A DNA stretch of 64,000 bases from Pestalotiopsis fici W106-1 (Eukaryota > Ascomycota > Sordariomycetes > Amphisphaeriales > Sporocadaceae), in contig NW_006917098.1 of assembly GCF_000516985.1 (NCBI RefSeq), positions 1,054,001 to 1,118,000 of the forward strand. The letters are read 5' to 3'. Position numbers and translations under genes: made by a program. Under the pieces are notes generated by a model, which saw only the letters and a list, made by a program, of their open reading frames with translations, was not told the origin of the DNA and made no database searches. Shown here in pieces: positions 50,064-62,811 of this stretch (within the stretch, counting starts at the first letter, position 1; each line of letters begins with the position of its first letter).

Positions 50064-52454
50064 TTACTGGACCTGGCTGACGATCTCGCTTGCCCTGCTG
50101 AGCGACTCGACCATTTGCTGGCACTCCTTTCTCCTGCGGACAGTGTAGTCGGATTCCTTGAGAAGCTCGTCCAGCGTTTCTTGGCGGTACATGTTCTCCA
50201 GGAGCTCTCGTTGCATTTCATCCTTGGTGAATCTGAAAATTGGTTAGCTATTTTATACAACGTTCTTATTGGGTCTGGTTTTCTCAACGTACTGGACAAG
50301 ATTGAGCATGATGGCCTTGGGGACCATATCAATCATGGTTCGCTTGACAATATTGTAGTAAGACGAGATAAGCAGCTTGATGACCTCAACCTCGATGTTT
50401 TCGCGCTCAGACAGAGTGCCGGAAGCCTTGAGCATTGGCGGCGGAGCCTCCATGGCCGCTGCCTTCTTCTTGTTCTTGGCGGCAAAGAAGCTGCCAAAGA
50501 AACCGGAATTGCTCTGCTCCAACCCCTCCAGTGTAGGGCTAGCAGCCCGGGCCGGGGTGGCCGCGGCGGGAAGGGGCTTGCCAGTCTTGGGATCGACCTG
50601 CACCGGCTTTGCACCATTGTGTCTCTCGTTAACAAGGGCCATTGCTCTGTGGCCGTTCAGGAAGTCAGGGTGGCCAGTGTTGATGTAGCAGGACTCCATC
50701 GCCACGAGATCCTTGACGAGTTTGTTGGTCGGCTCCATGGCCTTCTTGAAGAAGGAAATGATGACATTGTGAACAGTCTCCTTAAGCTGGGGGTATCGGC
50801 GGTAGAGTTGCTTTTGGAGCAGCTGGGTGAGGATGCGCACCAGCTCGTCATAAACGAGGGAAACACACTTCAAGCTGGGCTCCTCTAGTCGCTTGATCTG
50901 CTGCTTCACAATCAGCTCGAAGGCGGTAGTGCCGACGAACAGAGCAGGCGAAGAACCCGACGAGTTGTACAAAATCGTTCGAATGTCGACATCCTTCACC
51001 ATATCAAATGGATCGACAGCCTTCACACCGTTTGAGTACAGTTCGTGGAATACGAAGCTGATTCTGGCACCACCAGAAAGTTCCGTGCTTGAGAGTTCGC
51101 CATTGTTTCCCTCCAAGACCGTCCGCCACTCATTGGTGAATTCGGTGATGATGTTCAGAACAATGTTTGAGTTGTTGCCAAGCATGGAAGGACCCAGGCT
51201 GTTGAGCTCGGCAGTGTACTTTTGCAGCGAGCTCGAGATTCTGGCCTTGATGTCGGGTAGGGTCTGCTTGATGTGCATCATCAAGATCAGGTTGAGCTTG
51301 CGCGCCAGGTAAGGGGTACCACAGTAGGAGCTCTTGTTACGGTAAGCCTTGTGTTCCTCGAAAAAGTTCTTCTCGGCCTCGAGCGATTGGTTGATGGGCT
51401 TCTTGTTGTCAATGTCTCTCTGACCTCTGTTGACGACCGGGACGTAACCCAGGCGGAGAGGAATAATTCTACCAGCCAAAATGTCGACAACGTCTGTGCC
51501 CTCGTCCATCAAGTCGACCTTGGTCAGGACACCAATGGTCCTCTGTCCCTCGGGGTCGACCTCTCGCGCCAGCTTCAAACCGTCCGAGTTGGCCAAGTCA
51601 ATGTTGGCAGCGGTCACAGCAAGGATGATGGCGTTGGTCTTTTGGATGTACTTGACAATCATGTCACGAATCTGCCTCTCAATATCTCGAGGCTGGTCGC
51701 CGACCGGCACTCTGGTCAGACCGGGAAGATCGACCAGGGTGAGGGTGAGGACGTTGGGCGAGTAGATTCTGAGGTTGATGGGGGCGGGGGAGATGCCAGC
51801 ATTCCGGCCAACCTTTGCCTCGGTCTCGCGGCTGATCTCGTCGCGGATCTTGTTAAAATCGTAGAACTTTTGGCCGGGGACGTGCAAGAACTCTCCCCAT
51901 TCGTCCTGGTTGGCGGCCTTGTCGGTCGAGTCGAGGAGCTCCTCCTTGACGCCATTTGCTTGTGAGGGTGCCCGGTTGATGAGTTGCAGGACGAGGGGTC
52001 GTCTTGTGACAATACCAGAGCCTCGCGGCAAGAAATCTCTACCCACAATATTCTCGAGTACGGAACTCTTGCCACTCGACTGGGATCCGACAACTACTAT
52101 TTGCGGGAGGTCGATGGGGTTGTTGACACCAACGGTCGCGAAGACATCTTGGAGCTTATTGACGAGCCTAGAGACATGCCATGGTTAGTAAAGAGGTCAT
52201 CGATCCCAACATGCAAGGAGAAGAAGATGAAGAAGAAGAAGGAAGCTGTCGCGATGCGCCCCGAAGTTGGTACCACCAAGTGCCGGGAACGGAGCAGCGA
52301 TGCAGGGTAAGTTTTGAGGGTTGCGCCGCCAGTCTGCTTTGGCAAGGGAGAAGGGATAGACAGCAGCATCACCAGCAGCACCAAGCAAAGGGGCCACGTA
52401 CTTGATGAGGGCAGGATCCGAGATACCTCCCGGAGTGACGATGGTTTCGCTCAT
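50064..52454 (-). CDS. vps1: Dynamin-like GTPase Vps1
   Basis: Exons 52402-52454, 50293-52167 and 50064-50232 (transcribed right to left) give 698 residues, the usual length for fungal Vps1. Introns have GTACGT donors, CTAAC branch sites and TAG or CAG acceptors. The first exon is only 53 bases and encodes [17 protein letters not shown]. The GTPase domain shows the P loop GSQSSGKSS (45-53), DLPG (164-167) and TKVD (233-236). A dynamin middle domain follows, then a low-complexity linker (about 545-600) in place of a PH domain. The C-terminal GTPase effector domain is completed by the last exon. In yeast, Vps1 assembles into helices that drive membrane fission at the Golgi, endosome, vacuole and peroxisome. 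All key residues are present, so it should be functional. Confidence 0.97.
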
Positions 52455-54228
52455 GATAAAAAGGGCAAATGTGGTTTGTTGCGGAAAAGAAGGAGACAAG
52501 AATGAAAAGGAGGACAACAGTGGTCGAGGGATTTGTTGTTGTTGTCTGTCTTGTTCCTTGATGTTTCGGTGTGCTGCCTCGAGAGTTTCCAGACCCAAGG
52601 CAATATGCAACAGGCGGGATCGCTATCGGTGGCTAGGGGTAGGTGGTAGCCAGTTGGTATCTTTAAACTAGTGGTAGTTGGGTTTGTTCGGGTCGACCGA
52701 CGTCAGTTGTCTGTAGCTCTGATGCAGATGGCACAGGTTTTATTGGCAAGTCTGTCTTTCTCTCTTGGTCACAGAGGCGAAGAAGAGCAGTTATTGTTAT
52801 AGTGTATGCGCAGCAAATAGTATTAAATTATCTCGAGAAAAAAAAAACACAGTTTAAACGATCCGATTGCAGAGAAATCAGAAAACTAGTTTTTGGGTTT
52901 TTGGAGGAAAGGGGTGTGACGTTGGGAGAAAGAGCATCACAGGTTGTTTTTATTCACATTGGATTGGATCGCAAAACCTCTGAAAGTGCTGGGCTGGGCT
53001 GGGCTTGGGGGGAGGGAGGGGGATGGTTTGGCATGGGCTGCCGGCATAAGGCAAGGCAGGTAAGGTAGCAGCTATGAAGCCCCCAGCCCAGGCTTCAGGG
53101 TTCAGGCCGGCAAGACTCCAGAGACGGGTAAGACCAACCAGCTGGCAACTGACTAACTAAAATTAGTAGTACCCTGATAGCATTTGAGGTGGCATGGAGA
53201 GGCAAAACCACGACGAAAATGGAGGCGCAGCAGGGATCAATTATTGAAAGAGGCAACACTTGTGACACATTTGTATCATGTTACCAACTTTTACATTCTA
53301 TTCAGGGCCGGCAGCTTCTTTGCCCCGTCAGTGAATAGTGTAGTATATCGTAAATACTTAATTGTCCATAGTAGCCTCTTGTGGCGAACATACTTACTCA
53401 CTTGCACAGACCGACTCAAGAGATACACTACCTATCTACCAAGTCGAGTATCCTCCCACTTGTTATCCACATTGGCAACATGTGGGCAATGAAACTTCCA
53501 TGTTGTTGCGACTACATGGTAGTGATCGACGGCCTCTTCAATGTTGGGCTCCCAGACAACAGGCTTTTGGCGGGGCAGTGAAACGAGGGAAAACAAATGT
53601 TTTGCCATGTTACCACTTATCCAACTCTACTTAATCCAGAAAAACCGACTACTTTTATTTGGAAAATGCGTTACCTAGATTAGGTGCTAGCTTGGTTGGG
53701 CAACAAACAAGAATTCGGGTGCCTGAAAAGCCTCGTCACCTGGACCATGCGCTGACGACGACCACGATAAACAGCAGTCTTCGCCATGAAAACGGCATTA
53801 CTGAAAGAGATGCCTAATTTGTTAAAATATTATACGAAATCAAATATACATCCATATCATGCATGCCAGTACCCTCCCGACCCTCGGAAAATGGTATGTC
53901 CTCTGTGCTGCACCGCCATGACTTTGGCCGTATCATACAGCATTTCTATAACATCCAGCACCCCTTTGACGTAGATGCCAATCATTCCACACTGTACCAT
54001 GGCCCTATGAATCCTCCAAGCTGTGCTGTTCATCTCAAGTACACGCGCGCATTGTTGAACACCAAAACCTAAGATGAAGAGTTGCGTGATTACATGCAAT
54101 ATGATCCAGCGCCAAGTATGGTACCGCCATACTGATTCGAATCCATTAAACGCCTATATAATGCAATGGGAGCACCATATATCTCCCCCGGTGTTGAGTA
54201 GTGCCGGTTCTTACTCATTCCGCGATGA
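52455..54228. other. Intergenic region upstream of vps1
   Basis: It contains the vps1 promoter (a GA/CT-rich stretch just upstream of 52454) and the 3' region of the next minus-strand gene. Short frames (such as 53184-53492) have no recognisable content. Confidence 0.7.
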
Positions 54229-56840
54229 TCATGTGTGCCAGCTCTGGTGGTCTTGGACACTCTCGTGGCTGATACGCTGCTTCCGTGCCCATTCATCGTT
54301 CGACCAGCTGTCCATCCAGTCAGAACACATCTTTTGCCAAAGCAACAAGAGATATAAACTCACATTTTGATCTTGCCATCGTCGCCACACGAGGCAAACA
54401 GACACGGATCGGTAGGACACCAAGAAACGGCGTTCGTCCTAGGTTGATGGCCAGACAGCTTCACCACAGGCATGGCTGTAGCTTTGTGCCAAATATTAAT
54501 AGTGCCGTCTGGTCAAAGTGTCAGTAACCATGCAGAATCGAGATGTGATATGGTGAGTAATCGTTACCTTCACTGCCACTAATGACAAAACTCTCGTTGG
54601 CGCCTCCGAAAGCACTACGGATGATATAATCGCCACCCGTGTGCCCAGTATAAGTCTTTACGAGCTCTTTGAGACCCAGGTCGAACAGCTCTGCCACTCC
54701 ATTCTTGTGGTTGATGAGCAGATACCGGGAATCAGCACTAATGCTGACCGACGTCAACCGGGTGCGAAGGTCGATCGAATATTCGAAATCCCTCTTCTTG
54801 AAATTGTAAATGTGTATGTGGTTCTTGTCATCCATGGCCACAAGCCACCGTCCGTCTGGGGATGCCGCCATGTCTTCCACTCTGTGAAGTGGCGACCAGT
54901 CCACAATCTTGTGACCCTGTATATCCCACTGTGTAAGGGATTGTTCCTTATCCAGTGAGCCCAGAATGAATGATTGGTTATCTGGCGCCCAAACGCAACT
55001 GCTCACAGGTTCGGAAAATTTGGAAACAGTCCTGATTAATGCGCCCGTCTGTGTACGTGTTAGTTTGGATTTCATACACAGGAATGAGTGCGGGATCGCT
55101 CACATTGGTGTCCCATAAACGGGCCTCCTTTCTCTGGCAACATGCCACCAACATAGAATCATCCCAACTCCATGCTACATTACCAACACCACCCTCGTGC
55201 TCTCCCAAGGTGTGAAGAACCTTGAAAGATGGCACATCGTAGATAATGACCTGACGATCGCCGCCACAGCTTGCCAGTTTCGTTCCATCGTGCGAGAAAG
55301 CCACCTGCCAGACTTCGTCTTCATGGTGATCGAGCTCGATAACGGTTTCTGAGGGGAATTGCCTCCGGTCACATGCATGATCCGAGTAAAGCGACGGCGA
55401 TTCCGAACTGGAGTGAAACATGCACATGCCAATTTGGGTCCGCTTGACTTGTTGAAGTAGGACTGCTAGACGGTGTTCGGGAAGCATAACCGATGCGGAT
55501 ATACATTCTATACATCATGATTAGTATAAATTGCTTTACTCGACATTCCGGGAGACCAAAATGGGAAAGGGATAGGAATGCCGGGAAGGGGGGTGGGGGT
55601 TCGTACTGGATAGCTCAGAGAGGAGAATCTGGCGTGATGTTCCATATGCGCCATCCCAGTTCGCGCTCGCTTTGAGATCTGCAGAATCTGGGCACATGAG
55701 GAGACTCGAAAGGAATTGCAGCTTTTGCGGATCATGATAGAGTGGTGTGACCTCGTTCCGTAGAACAGCTAGTGCGCGGCTGGTATTTCTTTCTTCAAGA
55801 AGCTCGAGATACTTTTGCTGCCTTATCCAGAACCTCATAAGATTTCTGTCCGCATCGTGTGAAAGTACCAACCCATTGCCACCCTGGGTTTGCCTGCTGT
55901 CAGCCGAGGTCGCGCCTGTAAGCAAATCCTCTGCTTGAGCCCAAGCTCCGTCGAGAATGGAACTGCGGAAAGTTGATACTGTCTGGTTCTCCAATTCGAA
56001 GCCACTGTCTTTGCTGACACTTTCAGCTGCGCCATGATAGCCCATATCCGATAGTGCCTGGATCAGTATTCTCGTCACTTCCTCACGGTCATGGCCGAGG
56101 TAAGTGTCCGGCGCCCGAACTTTGGAAGAACCATTTGTAGCGGCAACTGCCTTGTGGTTCCCGTTTGTACTCGACGTCGATGATATGCGCATCTTTCCGT
56201 TCGCAAACGCCTTCGAGGTACCATTCGACGCACTTGTTTGGTCCATATCCGCCAACATTGTCTCGTTGGCACGCCGGCGCTTCGGTGTGGATTTTGCTCT
56301 AAGTATATTTGAAGAAGCCGAAGCCTCTGGATACCCGGAGCCGAGCTCTTGAACGTCGTATTCGTCGCCGGATCCTCGTCTTCTTCGACCAAGTATTTGT
56401 CTGGTGGTGGGCGGTGATGTCGGCGGGCGCGGCTGGTAATTGATTTGGCTTCCGGAAGAAGGTTGCGGGCTACTGGATGAACTGGGCTCGGCGGCGTCCG
56501 GGGCAGGGGCGGGGGCAGAGAGAATAGTGTTGGGAGGTATGTTGGGTGTCGGCGGGATGGATGGGTCGTCGGAGGCGGATGGGGTGAATGTGGACGTGGG
56601 ATCTGGTTCTGCCACTTCGACCTTTGCTGCGGGAAACGAGGTTCCCGCAGTCACGAGGGTTTGCAGCGAAGGTTTGAATGCCCGTAAGAGCAGGGTGCGA
56701 GTTCTGATGGATCGTGTGCAGGCGCAAATGCAGGACGAAGTTTAGTTGGAGGCTGTTTGGGTGTCGAGGGCGTCTGTCTGTCGGGTTTACGGTCTGCGGG
56801 CAGCTCTGAAGTCCTGCCAGTTCAAGTTGGCTGACCTCAT
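54229..56840 (-). CDS. gid7: GID/CTLH ubiquitin-ligase WD40 subunit (Gid7/WDR26 homologue)
   Basis: Exons (right to left) 56791-56840, 55607-56703, 55104-55507, 54568-55048, 54364-54508 and 54229-54307 give 751 residues. Exons 2 to 6 are well supported: every junction is GT..AG, keeps frame and restores WD40 sequence. Exon 1 is tentative, because exon 2 has no upstream ATG in frame; a 50-base exon with an 87-base intron fits. The N terminus is disordered and Ser/Pro-rich. A LisH-like helix pair (about 223-253, TRILIQALSDMGYHGAAES) and a CTLH region follow, then seven WD40 repeats from about residue 440, ending in DDGKIKIWS. In yeast, Gid7 helps assemble the GID E3 ligase that degrades gluconeogenic enzymes. 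The function here is inferred from that homology. Confidence 0.88.
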
Positions 56841-58627
56841 GTCAAAATGGACCGTGAACTTAAACCAAAGGATGAGTAAGGCCGTTGATAGTATGTTGGT
56901 CTTCGTTTGGACTGTCAGGATCCGATTAGGGCCGTGTTCGATATCGGTGGCAGTCTCTAGCTGCAAGCCAAAGAAGCTCTGGTTTTGACAAGCTGAGCAC
57001 AGAGAACGAAAGTTGGAATAGCCGGTCGCTGCAACAAATCTTTGCAGGAATTGCTAAAGGAGGAGTCGCCTTTGAGCTGTGGTTGTTCAAGAGAAGAAGT
57101 GATGTAGGTTAGATGGATAGATGGTAGCGTGCGAAGCATGTCGGTTGTGCAGTTGCATCAACTACTACAGAGTACATGGACAAGGTACATTCATTGATTG
57201 GCGCTAAGCTTGAAGAGCCTGTGGGTGCAGTGCGCAATCCATCCTCCCACCCAAAAAGTTGGAGACAACCAAGTTCGTTAGCTGCAAGGGTGGCCTAGCT
57301 AATGTGCATAGGCAATGTACCCGCGAGAACGGAAAGCCACACGCTCTCACTCGATCCTCATGGCTATACTTTCAATGGAACATTGAATGAAATGCAGGCA
57401 CCAATCCTTGGGGATGGCATTGGAAAAGGATGCGCGCGGGACTGTTCTTTGCTGATTGATTATCGAGCATGGCACTTTTTCAAAAGTTATGCCTACATAC
57501 CATGTGTCGCATAACGAGTTATCGAGGTACCAAGATACCTCCCTACACTGCGCTATGTACCAGACGGCAGTGTACGGCACATTAGCGCGTCCTGGCGTCT
57601 CTTCGCCTTACCAGGTCAGTTGAGGGGGGGAACCTTCTTCTGCATTTTTGGCATCTTCTCTTTCAGGTCACCTACACTACACCAGTGAAGGGGCCCCCGG
57701 CGGGCCGTGGGATTCCATCATCGACTGACGCCATATACTCGCTGTGTCTTAGGTACATGAGACATCTCGCCTGCACCAACTCATTCATTCGCCTTGTGCT
57801 GCAAGCTACTCAGATCCTCAAGATGGGAAATCTCGTCTACGTGCTTATTATTGTGCACTACTACAGATAGGCATCAACCGCTTTTTGCTTTCAGACCGCT
57901 ATGCCTGGTTGAATAGCTGGACGACCCGACTCGTACCATGTCCGATACAAGAAGCAGAATGGGGACGCTCTATAATAGTCCAAAATCCCCGATCATGGCT
58001 GCGATAACCAAAGCAGCCTTTACCTGCGTGTCGAGGGGTAACTCTGACGATAAGCACATCCGGAGCTCCACTGTGACTTGCTCATGGGACCTGATAGCAC
58101 GTCAATCATCCAGGGTCTTAGCGCCATAAGCGTCCAGACTCCCAAGGTACACATGGTTCCCAAAGATATGCCCGGAATAATTATTCAGTGTTGTGCAATC
58201 TTGTTCTTCGTGATTATGTTTATAGTCTACGTCTTATTTGCTTTCCTACTCTTCCTTTCTTCCTTTTCCCTCTCCTGAAGCTACGTAGTTGTATAATGGG
58301 CCACGGCAATGACTTTGCGGCCATTTGAGAATGGTTGCATAGCACTAGGGCCGATTGTAGTGAAATACTCCGCCTAGTGGGAATTTATAGTACTTATACT
58401 CGTGGCATACGAAGCAGATTGGCATTTTCGAAAATACTGGCATGACATCTCTTGTCATGTGAATTTCTGTGTTCTTAGTTGTGCTTATATCTACTGCCTC
58501 TTGTCCAAATATAAGGATCTAGGCTTCTGGTCATAATCATGTTGCTCATTCCGTACCACAATCAAAGGCTTCGAAACTCCAAGATGGCTCAGTCATAACA
58601 AAAATTCGAAACGGGACGTTCTGCAAT
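56841..58627. other. Intergenic region gid7/acetoacetyl-CoA synthetase
   Basis: Promoter region of the gid7-like gene and 3' region of the next minus-strand gene. Frames are short and without recognisable content. If the proposed first exon of gid7 is wrong, its true start may lie in 56841-57200. Confidence 0.65.
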
Positions 58628-60894
58628 CTATAGCTTCTCCTGGCCTGCCTTCAGAACCTCATCCTTCGCAAACTGGTAGTAATAGTCAAGGCTCGTTGGG
58701 TTCAGCAAGGTGCCACTAGGTTTAATGACATGGCCCGAAACAATCTGCTTGACAGGTAGTTCGACTTTCTTCAGATTCACAGTCGTCTTTACACAATATA
58801 CAGTCAATACTCTGAATACGGCCTCACGAGAGGGGATGGAAGGTAACTTACCGGTATCTCCGGGGTCTCGAAAACATACTTGGGCACATGTCTCTTGGAC
58901 AGGTCCTTACGAATCGCATCCTTGACCTGTACGACCAAGTCCTTTGTAAAGGTGTGTCCGGGGCGCATGAGCAAGAACAACATGACGCTTTCGTCATTAT
59001 CCTTGGGCCTGCGTTGACCGACGCAGATGGAGTCGACAATCTGGTCCGAAAAGTGCCTCTCCAGCACGCCGTAGATTTCAGCCGAGCCAAAGCGGACCCC
59101 GCTCGGGTTGAGGACGCCGTCGGCGCGGCCCAGAAAAGTAATGTTCTTGGTGGTGGGGTGCACGACGATGAAGTCGCCGTGGGCCCAGACGTGATCAAAG
59201 CGCGCAAAGTAGGCCGAATGCAACTTGGACCCCTTGACGCCCACTGGCGTCTTGTCGTTCCAGAGGTAGACGGGGACGTTGGGAAAGGCAGCCGTCGCCA
59301 CGAGCTCTCCCGGCGTGCCGTCGGGGACCTCCTTGCCCGGTCCGTTGGGAAGCAGGGAGTCGTAGACGGCAATGGGCGTGCCGAGACTCGGGCCCTGGGT
59401 GCCTCCGACGTAGACGGGACTGAGTTGATTCCCTATGCCAAAGCAGCCGGCCTGTATCAGAAAGAAGTTGTTAGCGGTACCCTTGAGTTGGTGCGCACGG
59501 TTTACCTACAATGTCTGTACCTCCGGAAATGTTGAAAAGATGAGTGTGCGCCGGGAAACCACTATCGTAAAACCATTCAAACAGCTGATCCGACAGGACC
59601 ATGCCGGTAGATGTGACGATTTTGAGATTGGACAAGTCAGTCAACTCGCGAGGTGATATACCAGCCTTGGCGAGCTCATGCATCCACCGAGGGCTGACAC
59701 CAAGCCTGGTCACCTTTTGATCACCCACGAGCTTGACAAAAGTTTGCAAGTCGGGCTGGAAAGGTGAACCGTCATAGAGCACCGATCTGGCGCCTGCAAA
59801 TAATTGCATGATGCAGACCAAATACATAATCCATCCAGTCGTAGTATATTGCAATGACACAGACTCTGAGTTCATGCCCTCGTGAATCACGCCTTCCTTG
59901 TAACAGTTGATCAAGACGCCTCCTGCCGAATGGACAATCGCCTTGGGTATGCCGGTGGTACCAGAGGAGTAGCAAATCAAGACTGGTTCGTGAAAGTTGA
60001 TGCGTACGATGGGCGGAGGATTGGGGCTTCCTTGCTTCAAGAAATCATCCAGCTTTTGGGTACGGGGAATGTTGGATACATCCAGAGCCTCCTTGAATCG
60101 CCGCACGGATATCATGCCCTTGAAAAGATTGCAGTCCTTCATGCCAGCTTCGATATCAGTCATCTTGTCCCGGAGATCGACCCGGCGACCATTATACAGC
60201 GCGGCATCGTCCATGAAGATGAACCTCGGGTTGATCTGCACCGTCCGCTGCAAGATTCCAGACACGCCCATGTCGGTCGAGCTGCTGCTGAAAATGGCCC
60301 CGACCCAGCTCGTCGCCAGCAACACGGCCAGCGTCTCGACGCTATTGGACCCGACGACGACGATACGATCGCCCCGTCCGACGCCCGCCGCGTGCAGGGC
60401 CGAGGCGAATTGCGCGGCTGTCTGACGGAGCGTGGCCCATGTTACATCGCGCAGCTCGCTGACGCCCTCTCTCACCTCGGTCAGCGCCACCTTGTCATCC
60501 TCCTTTCCGGCCGTGCCGTGGAAATCAGAAGGGTCAATGGGCCGGCGACTCCAGAGAATGTTCTCGGCGAAACTGAGCTGGATACCCTCGAACCATCTGG
60601 GAACCTCGTCAATGAGCTTGCTCTCATCCACGACACGCTTGATCGAGCCTGTGTGGATAATGGGGCTGCGCTCAAAGACGTCGGTCCAAAAAGTCGATCT
60701 TTTGTTTATGGACCACTGGTACAAGTCCCAGAACGTCTGATGTTGTCAGCAAAGAGATCATGATATTATATGCAGTGCTTTCTCACCTTCAAGTTGAGTT
60801 TGTGCTTCTGGTTAACCGACTGCATAAACTTGTACATCTCAGTGCTCTGGGGGTCGGGGTGTTCCCAAAGCTTCCTCGGTATCGTTGCCGCCAT
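58628..60894 (-). CDS. AACS: Acetoacetyl-CoA synthetase
   Basis: Exons 60787-60894, 59510-60736, 58852-59451 and 58628-58786 (right to left) give 697 residues, typical for the family. Introns are 50-65 bases with GT..AG ends. The enzyme activates acetoacetate with ATP and CoA to acetoacetyl-CoA in the cytosol, feeding sterol and lipid synthesis. It belongs to the ANL adenylating superfamily. The N terminus (KLWEHPDPQSTEMYKFM) and the acyl-CoA-synthetase N-terminal block precede the P-loop-like motif YSSGTTGIPKAIVH (292-305). GGTDIAGCFGIGNQL restores exactly across the second intron. FLGRADGVLNPSGVRFGSAE is the adenylate-binding hinge region. The C terminus (SGTLLNPTSLDYYYQFA) keeps the acetoacetyl-CoA synthetase pattern rather than the acetyl-CoA synthetase lysine motif. 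Confidence 0.95.
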
Positions 60895-61800
60895 GTTGCA
60901 ATGTCAATATAGTGTATGAAGAAAGATAGACTACGGGATGTTTCCTTGGCTTCCAAAAGATCGGTATCAGTGCTCCTTTTGCAAGAATGTCCGAGGTATC
61001 GGCACTATTTGGGGAGGGGTGGGGTTCCTAGGCAAGGCTGGAGTATATAGAAGTAAAGACCACGCCTAATTGAAAACGACAAGCTAATTCAGGCCAAGAC
61101 GAATTCAAGACAAACAATAGAATACACCAAAGACTCGTAAAGTAAAGAATTGATCCTTCTATCTGTTGAAAGACAGACTGGCGGCAAAAAGGCAAGAATC
61201 CTTTCCGCGGCTCGTCGGCGGAATCGGCCCAGATACGGGCCGGGGATTTTGTGCGTCAATGTTGTGCAATACCACCCCCGGCCACCAAGCATAAGCTAAC
61301 CCCCGCACTTCCCCAGTTGTCTGCTCCGCCATATCTGGGGTGCAAATTATACAGTGGACATGAGTCTTGGCCTACAGAAAATATACCGACGGCGCCTTTT
61401 AAAGATGGGCATACATGTAGCAAAACGCACAATTTCTATGCGCACGAGCTAAGAGTGTCTGACAAACAGATAGTACCTACCTATATTACCATAGTAATTA
61501 CTACTGCATATAGCCTATTTGGATTATCGTCCATTCCCCTTGCAATTGTAAAGTAGCTGCAGACCGTGCGAAGAGTTTTAGCAAGCAAGAAATATACCGA
61601 CGGGGCCTTTTGAAAGTGATGGTATTTTACTAACTTGGTATACTCACTGTACCCCTGAAAGCCCGTCTGTCGGGGAAACCCCCTTTTACAAGGTCTCTTG
61701 GATTTTCCAGCCTTTGCCCAAATGTCGAGATCCTCTATGAATTGATTGTATGGTTCTTTTGGGGGAGACTATGTTCATGCCGCTAATAGGAGAGAAAGAT
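60895..61800. other. Intergenic region upstream of acetoacetyl-CoA synthetase
   Basis: Contains the synthetase promoter and the 3' region of the acetyltransferase gene. The only frames present are under about 100 codons and have no recognisable domain. A short similar phrase (AAATATACCGACGG followed by GCCTTTT) recurs at about 61379 and 61590. Confidence 0.65.
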
Positions 61801-62811
61801 TTATAGCTCGCCCTTGCTGTTGAGATCCGTGGCCCAACCTGTGATACCGAGCACTTCCTCCTCTGTGAGCCGGAGGCCAAAGTACTTTTCCAGTGCTTCA
61901 ATACGCTCTGCCTCGGTCTTGCACTCGACCACCAGTCGTGAGCGACCTCCTAGGTTTTCCTTGATGACTCCGTTGAACAACGTCCGCTTTCCATAGATCT
62001 CCTCCTGGGCATCTTGGTCGGCCCCGTCATGAGCAGGCCTTCGCAAGAACTTTACCACTAGGGCTGTCCATGTCTGGTGGCTGTTTGGGCTGCATGACGC
62101 CCAGTGATTGACCACTTCCCAGTCCGCTGCCATGAATTCCGTCTCGGTAAACGCATAGTACGAGTTCCATTCGGCATCTGCGCTGTTGCGGTATTGGTAG
62201 ATCCAAAGCTTGGACTCCTCGGTTCTGTGTACTTGGGTAGGAATCCAGTCGCGCAGGAGGCGCACTTGTTGGGTACCCAGGTTCTGGTGGATTGTGCCCG
62301 AGATCAAGGGCAAGGGCGCTGTCGGCCCGTCACCGCCAAAAGCCACGTCGACGGCATATTGCTTGGGCTCCGTCGGCGCCACGTCTTGGTCGGGAAAGGT
62401 GACGATATTGACAATATGCACCCATCCAGGGTAGTCTCCTTGGGGTACACCTTGGAATCTTCGCCGAGTTCGGGCGCCGACGGTATAGGCCTGAAATCCT
62501 AGTCCCCGAAGAACGTGGTTATATAGAATCGCCAGTTCCATACAGTATCCACCGCGACCGCGATTGTTAGTAACAATCTTGTTGAAAAGGAATTGAGGGT
62601 CCAAAGATATGGAATGCGACTGGTTATAGTGTATTGAAAGATTCTCATAAGGACAAGTGGAAATCATATAGGTATGAATTGTTTTGAGAAGCGAAAGAGA
62701 CGGCGGGGCATTGTGAAATTGCCGAGGCACCCCAATGTAGGCAAGAAACTGCCCTACTTGCGATGGTTTCAGCATTGACATGGTCGTATATTTGCGATGA
62801 TTCTTTTTCAT
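61801..62811 (-). CDS. Arylamine N-acetyltransferase (NAT) family
   Basis: A single exon of 336 residues. The catalytic triad of the family is intact: Cys90 in RGRGGYCMEL, His132 in GWVHIVNIV and Asp155 in YAVDVAF. The N-terminal PYENLSIHY segment is also typical. NATs transfer an acyl group from CoA to arylamines and hydrazines through a cysteine thioester. In some plant-associated Fusarium species, homologues use malonyl-CoA to detoxify benzoxazolinone-derived 2-aminophenol, so the donor and substrate here are open. The cytosol is the expected site. A second ATG ten codons in (62781, MSMLKPSQVG) is a plausible alternative start and gives a length nearer the family norm. The lack of introns is unlike its neighbours and is compatible with the bacterial ancestry often proposed for fungal NATs. 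Confidence 0.94.
   Translation of the reverse strand: MKKNHRKYTTMSMLKPSQVGQFLAYIGVPRQFHNAPPSLSLLKTIHTYMISTCPYENLSIHYNQSHSISLDPQFLFNKIVTNNRGRGGYCMELAILYNHVLRGLGFQAYTVGARTRRRFQGVPQGDYPGWVHIVNIVTFPDQDVAPTEPKQYAVDVAFGGDGPTAPLPLISGTIHQNLGTQQVRLLRDWIPTQVHRTEESKLWIYQYRNSADAEWNSYYAFTETEFMAADWEVVNHWASCSPNSHQTWTALVVKFLRRPAHDGADQDAQEEIYGKRTLFNGVIKENLGGRSRLVVECKTEAERIEALEKYFGLRLTEEEVLGITGWATDLNSKGEL

Noticed and set aside
34197..62811. A secondary-metabolite gene cluster built from the C6 factors, synthetase and acetyltransferase
   Set aside because: No PKS, NRPS, terpene synthase, P450 or transporter is present, and the genes between are housekeeping (vps1, gid7).
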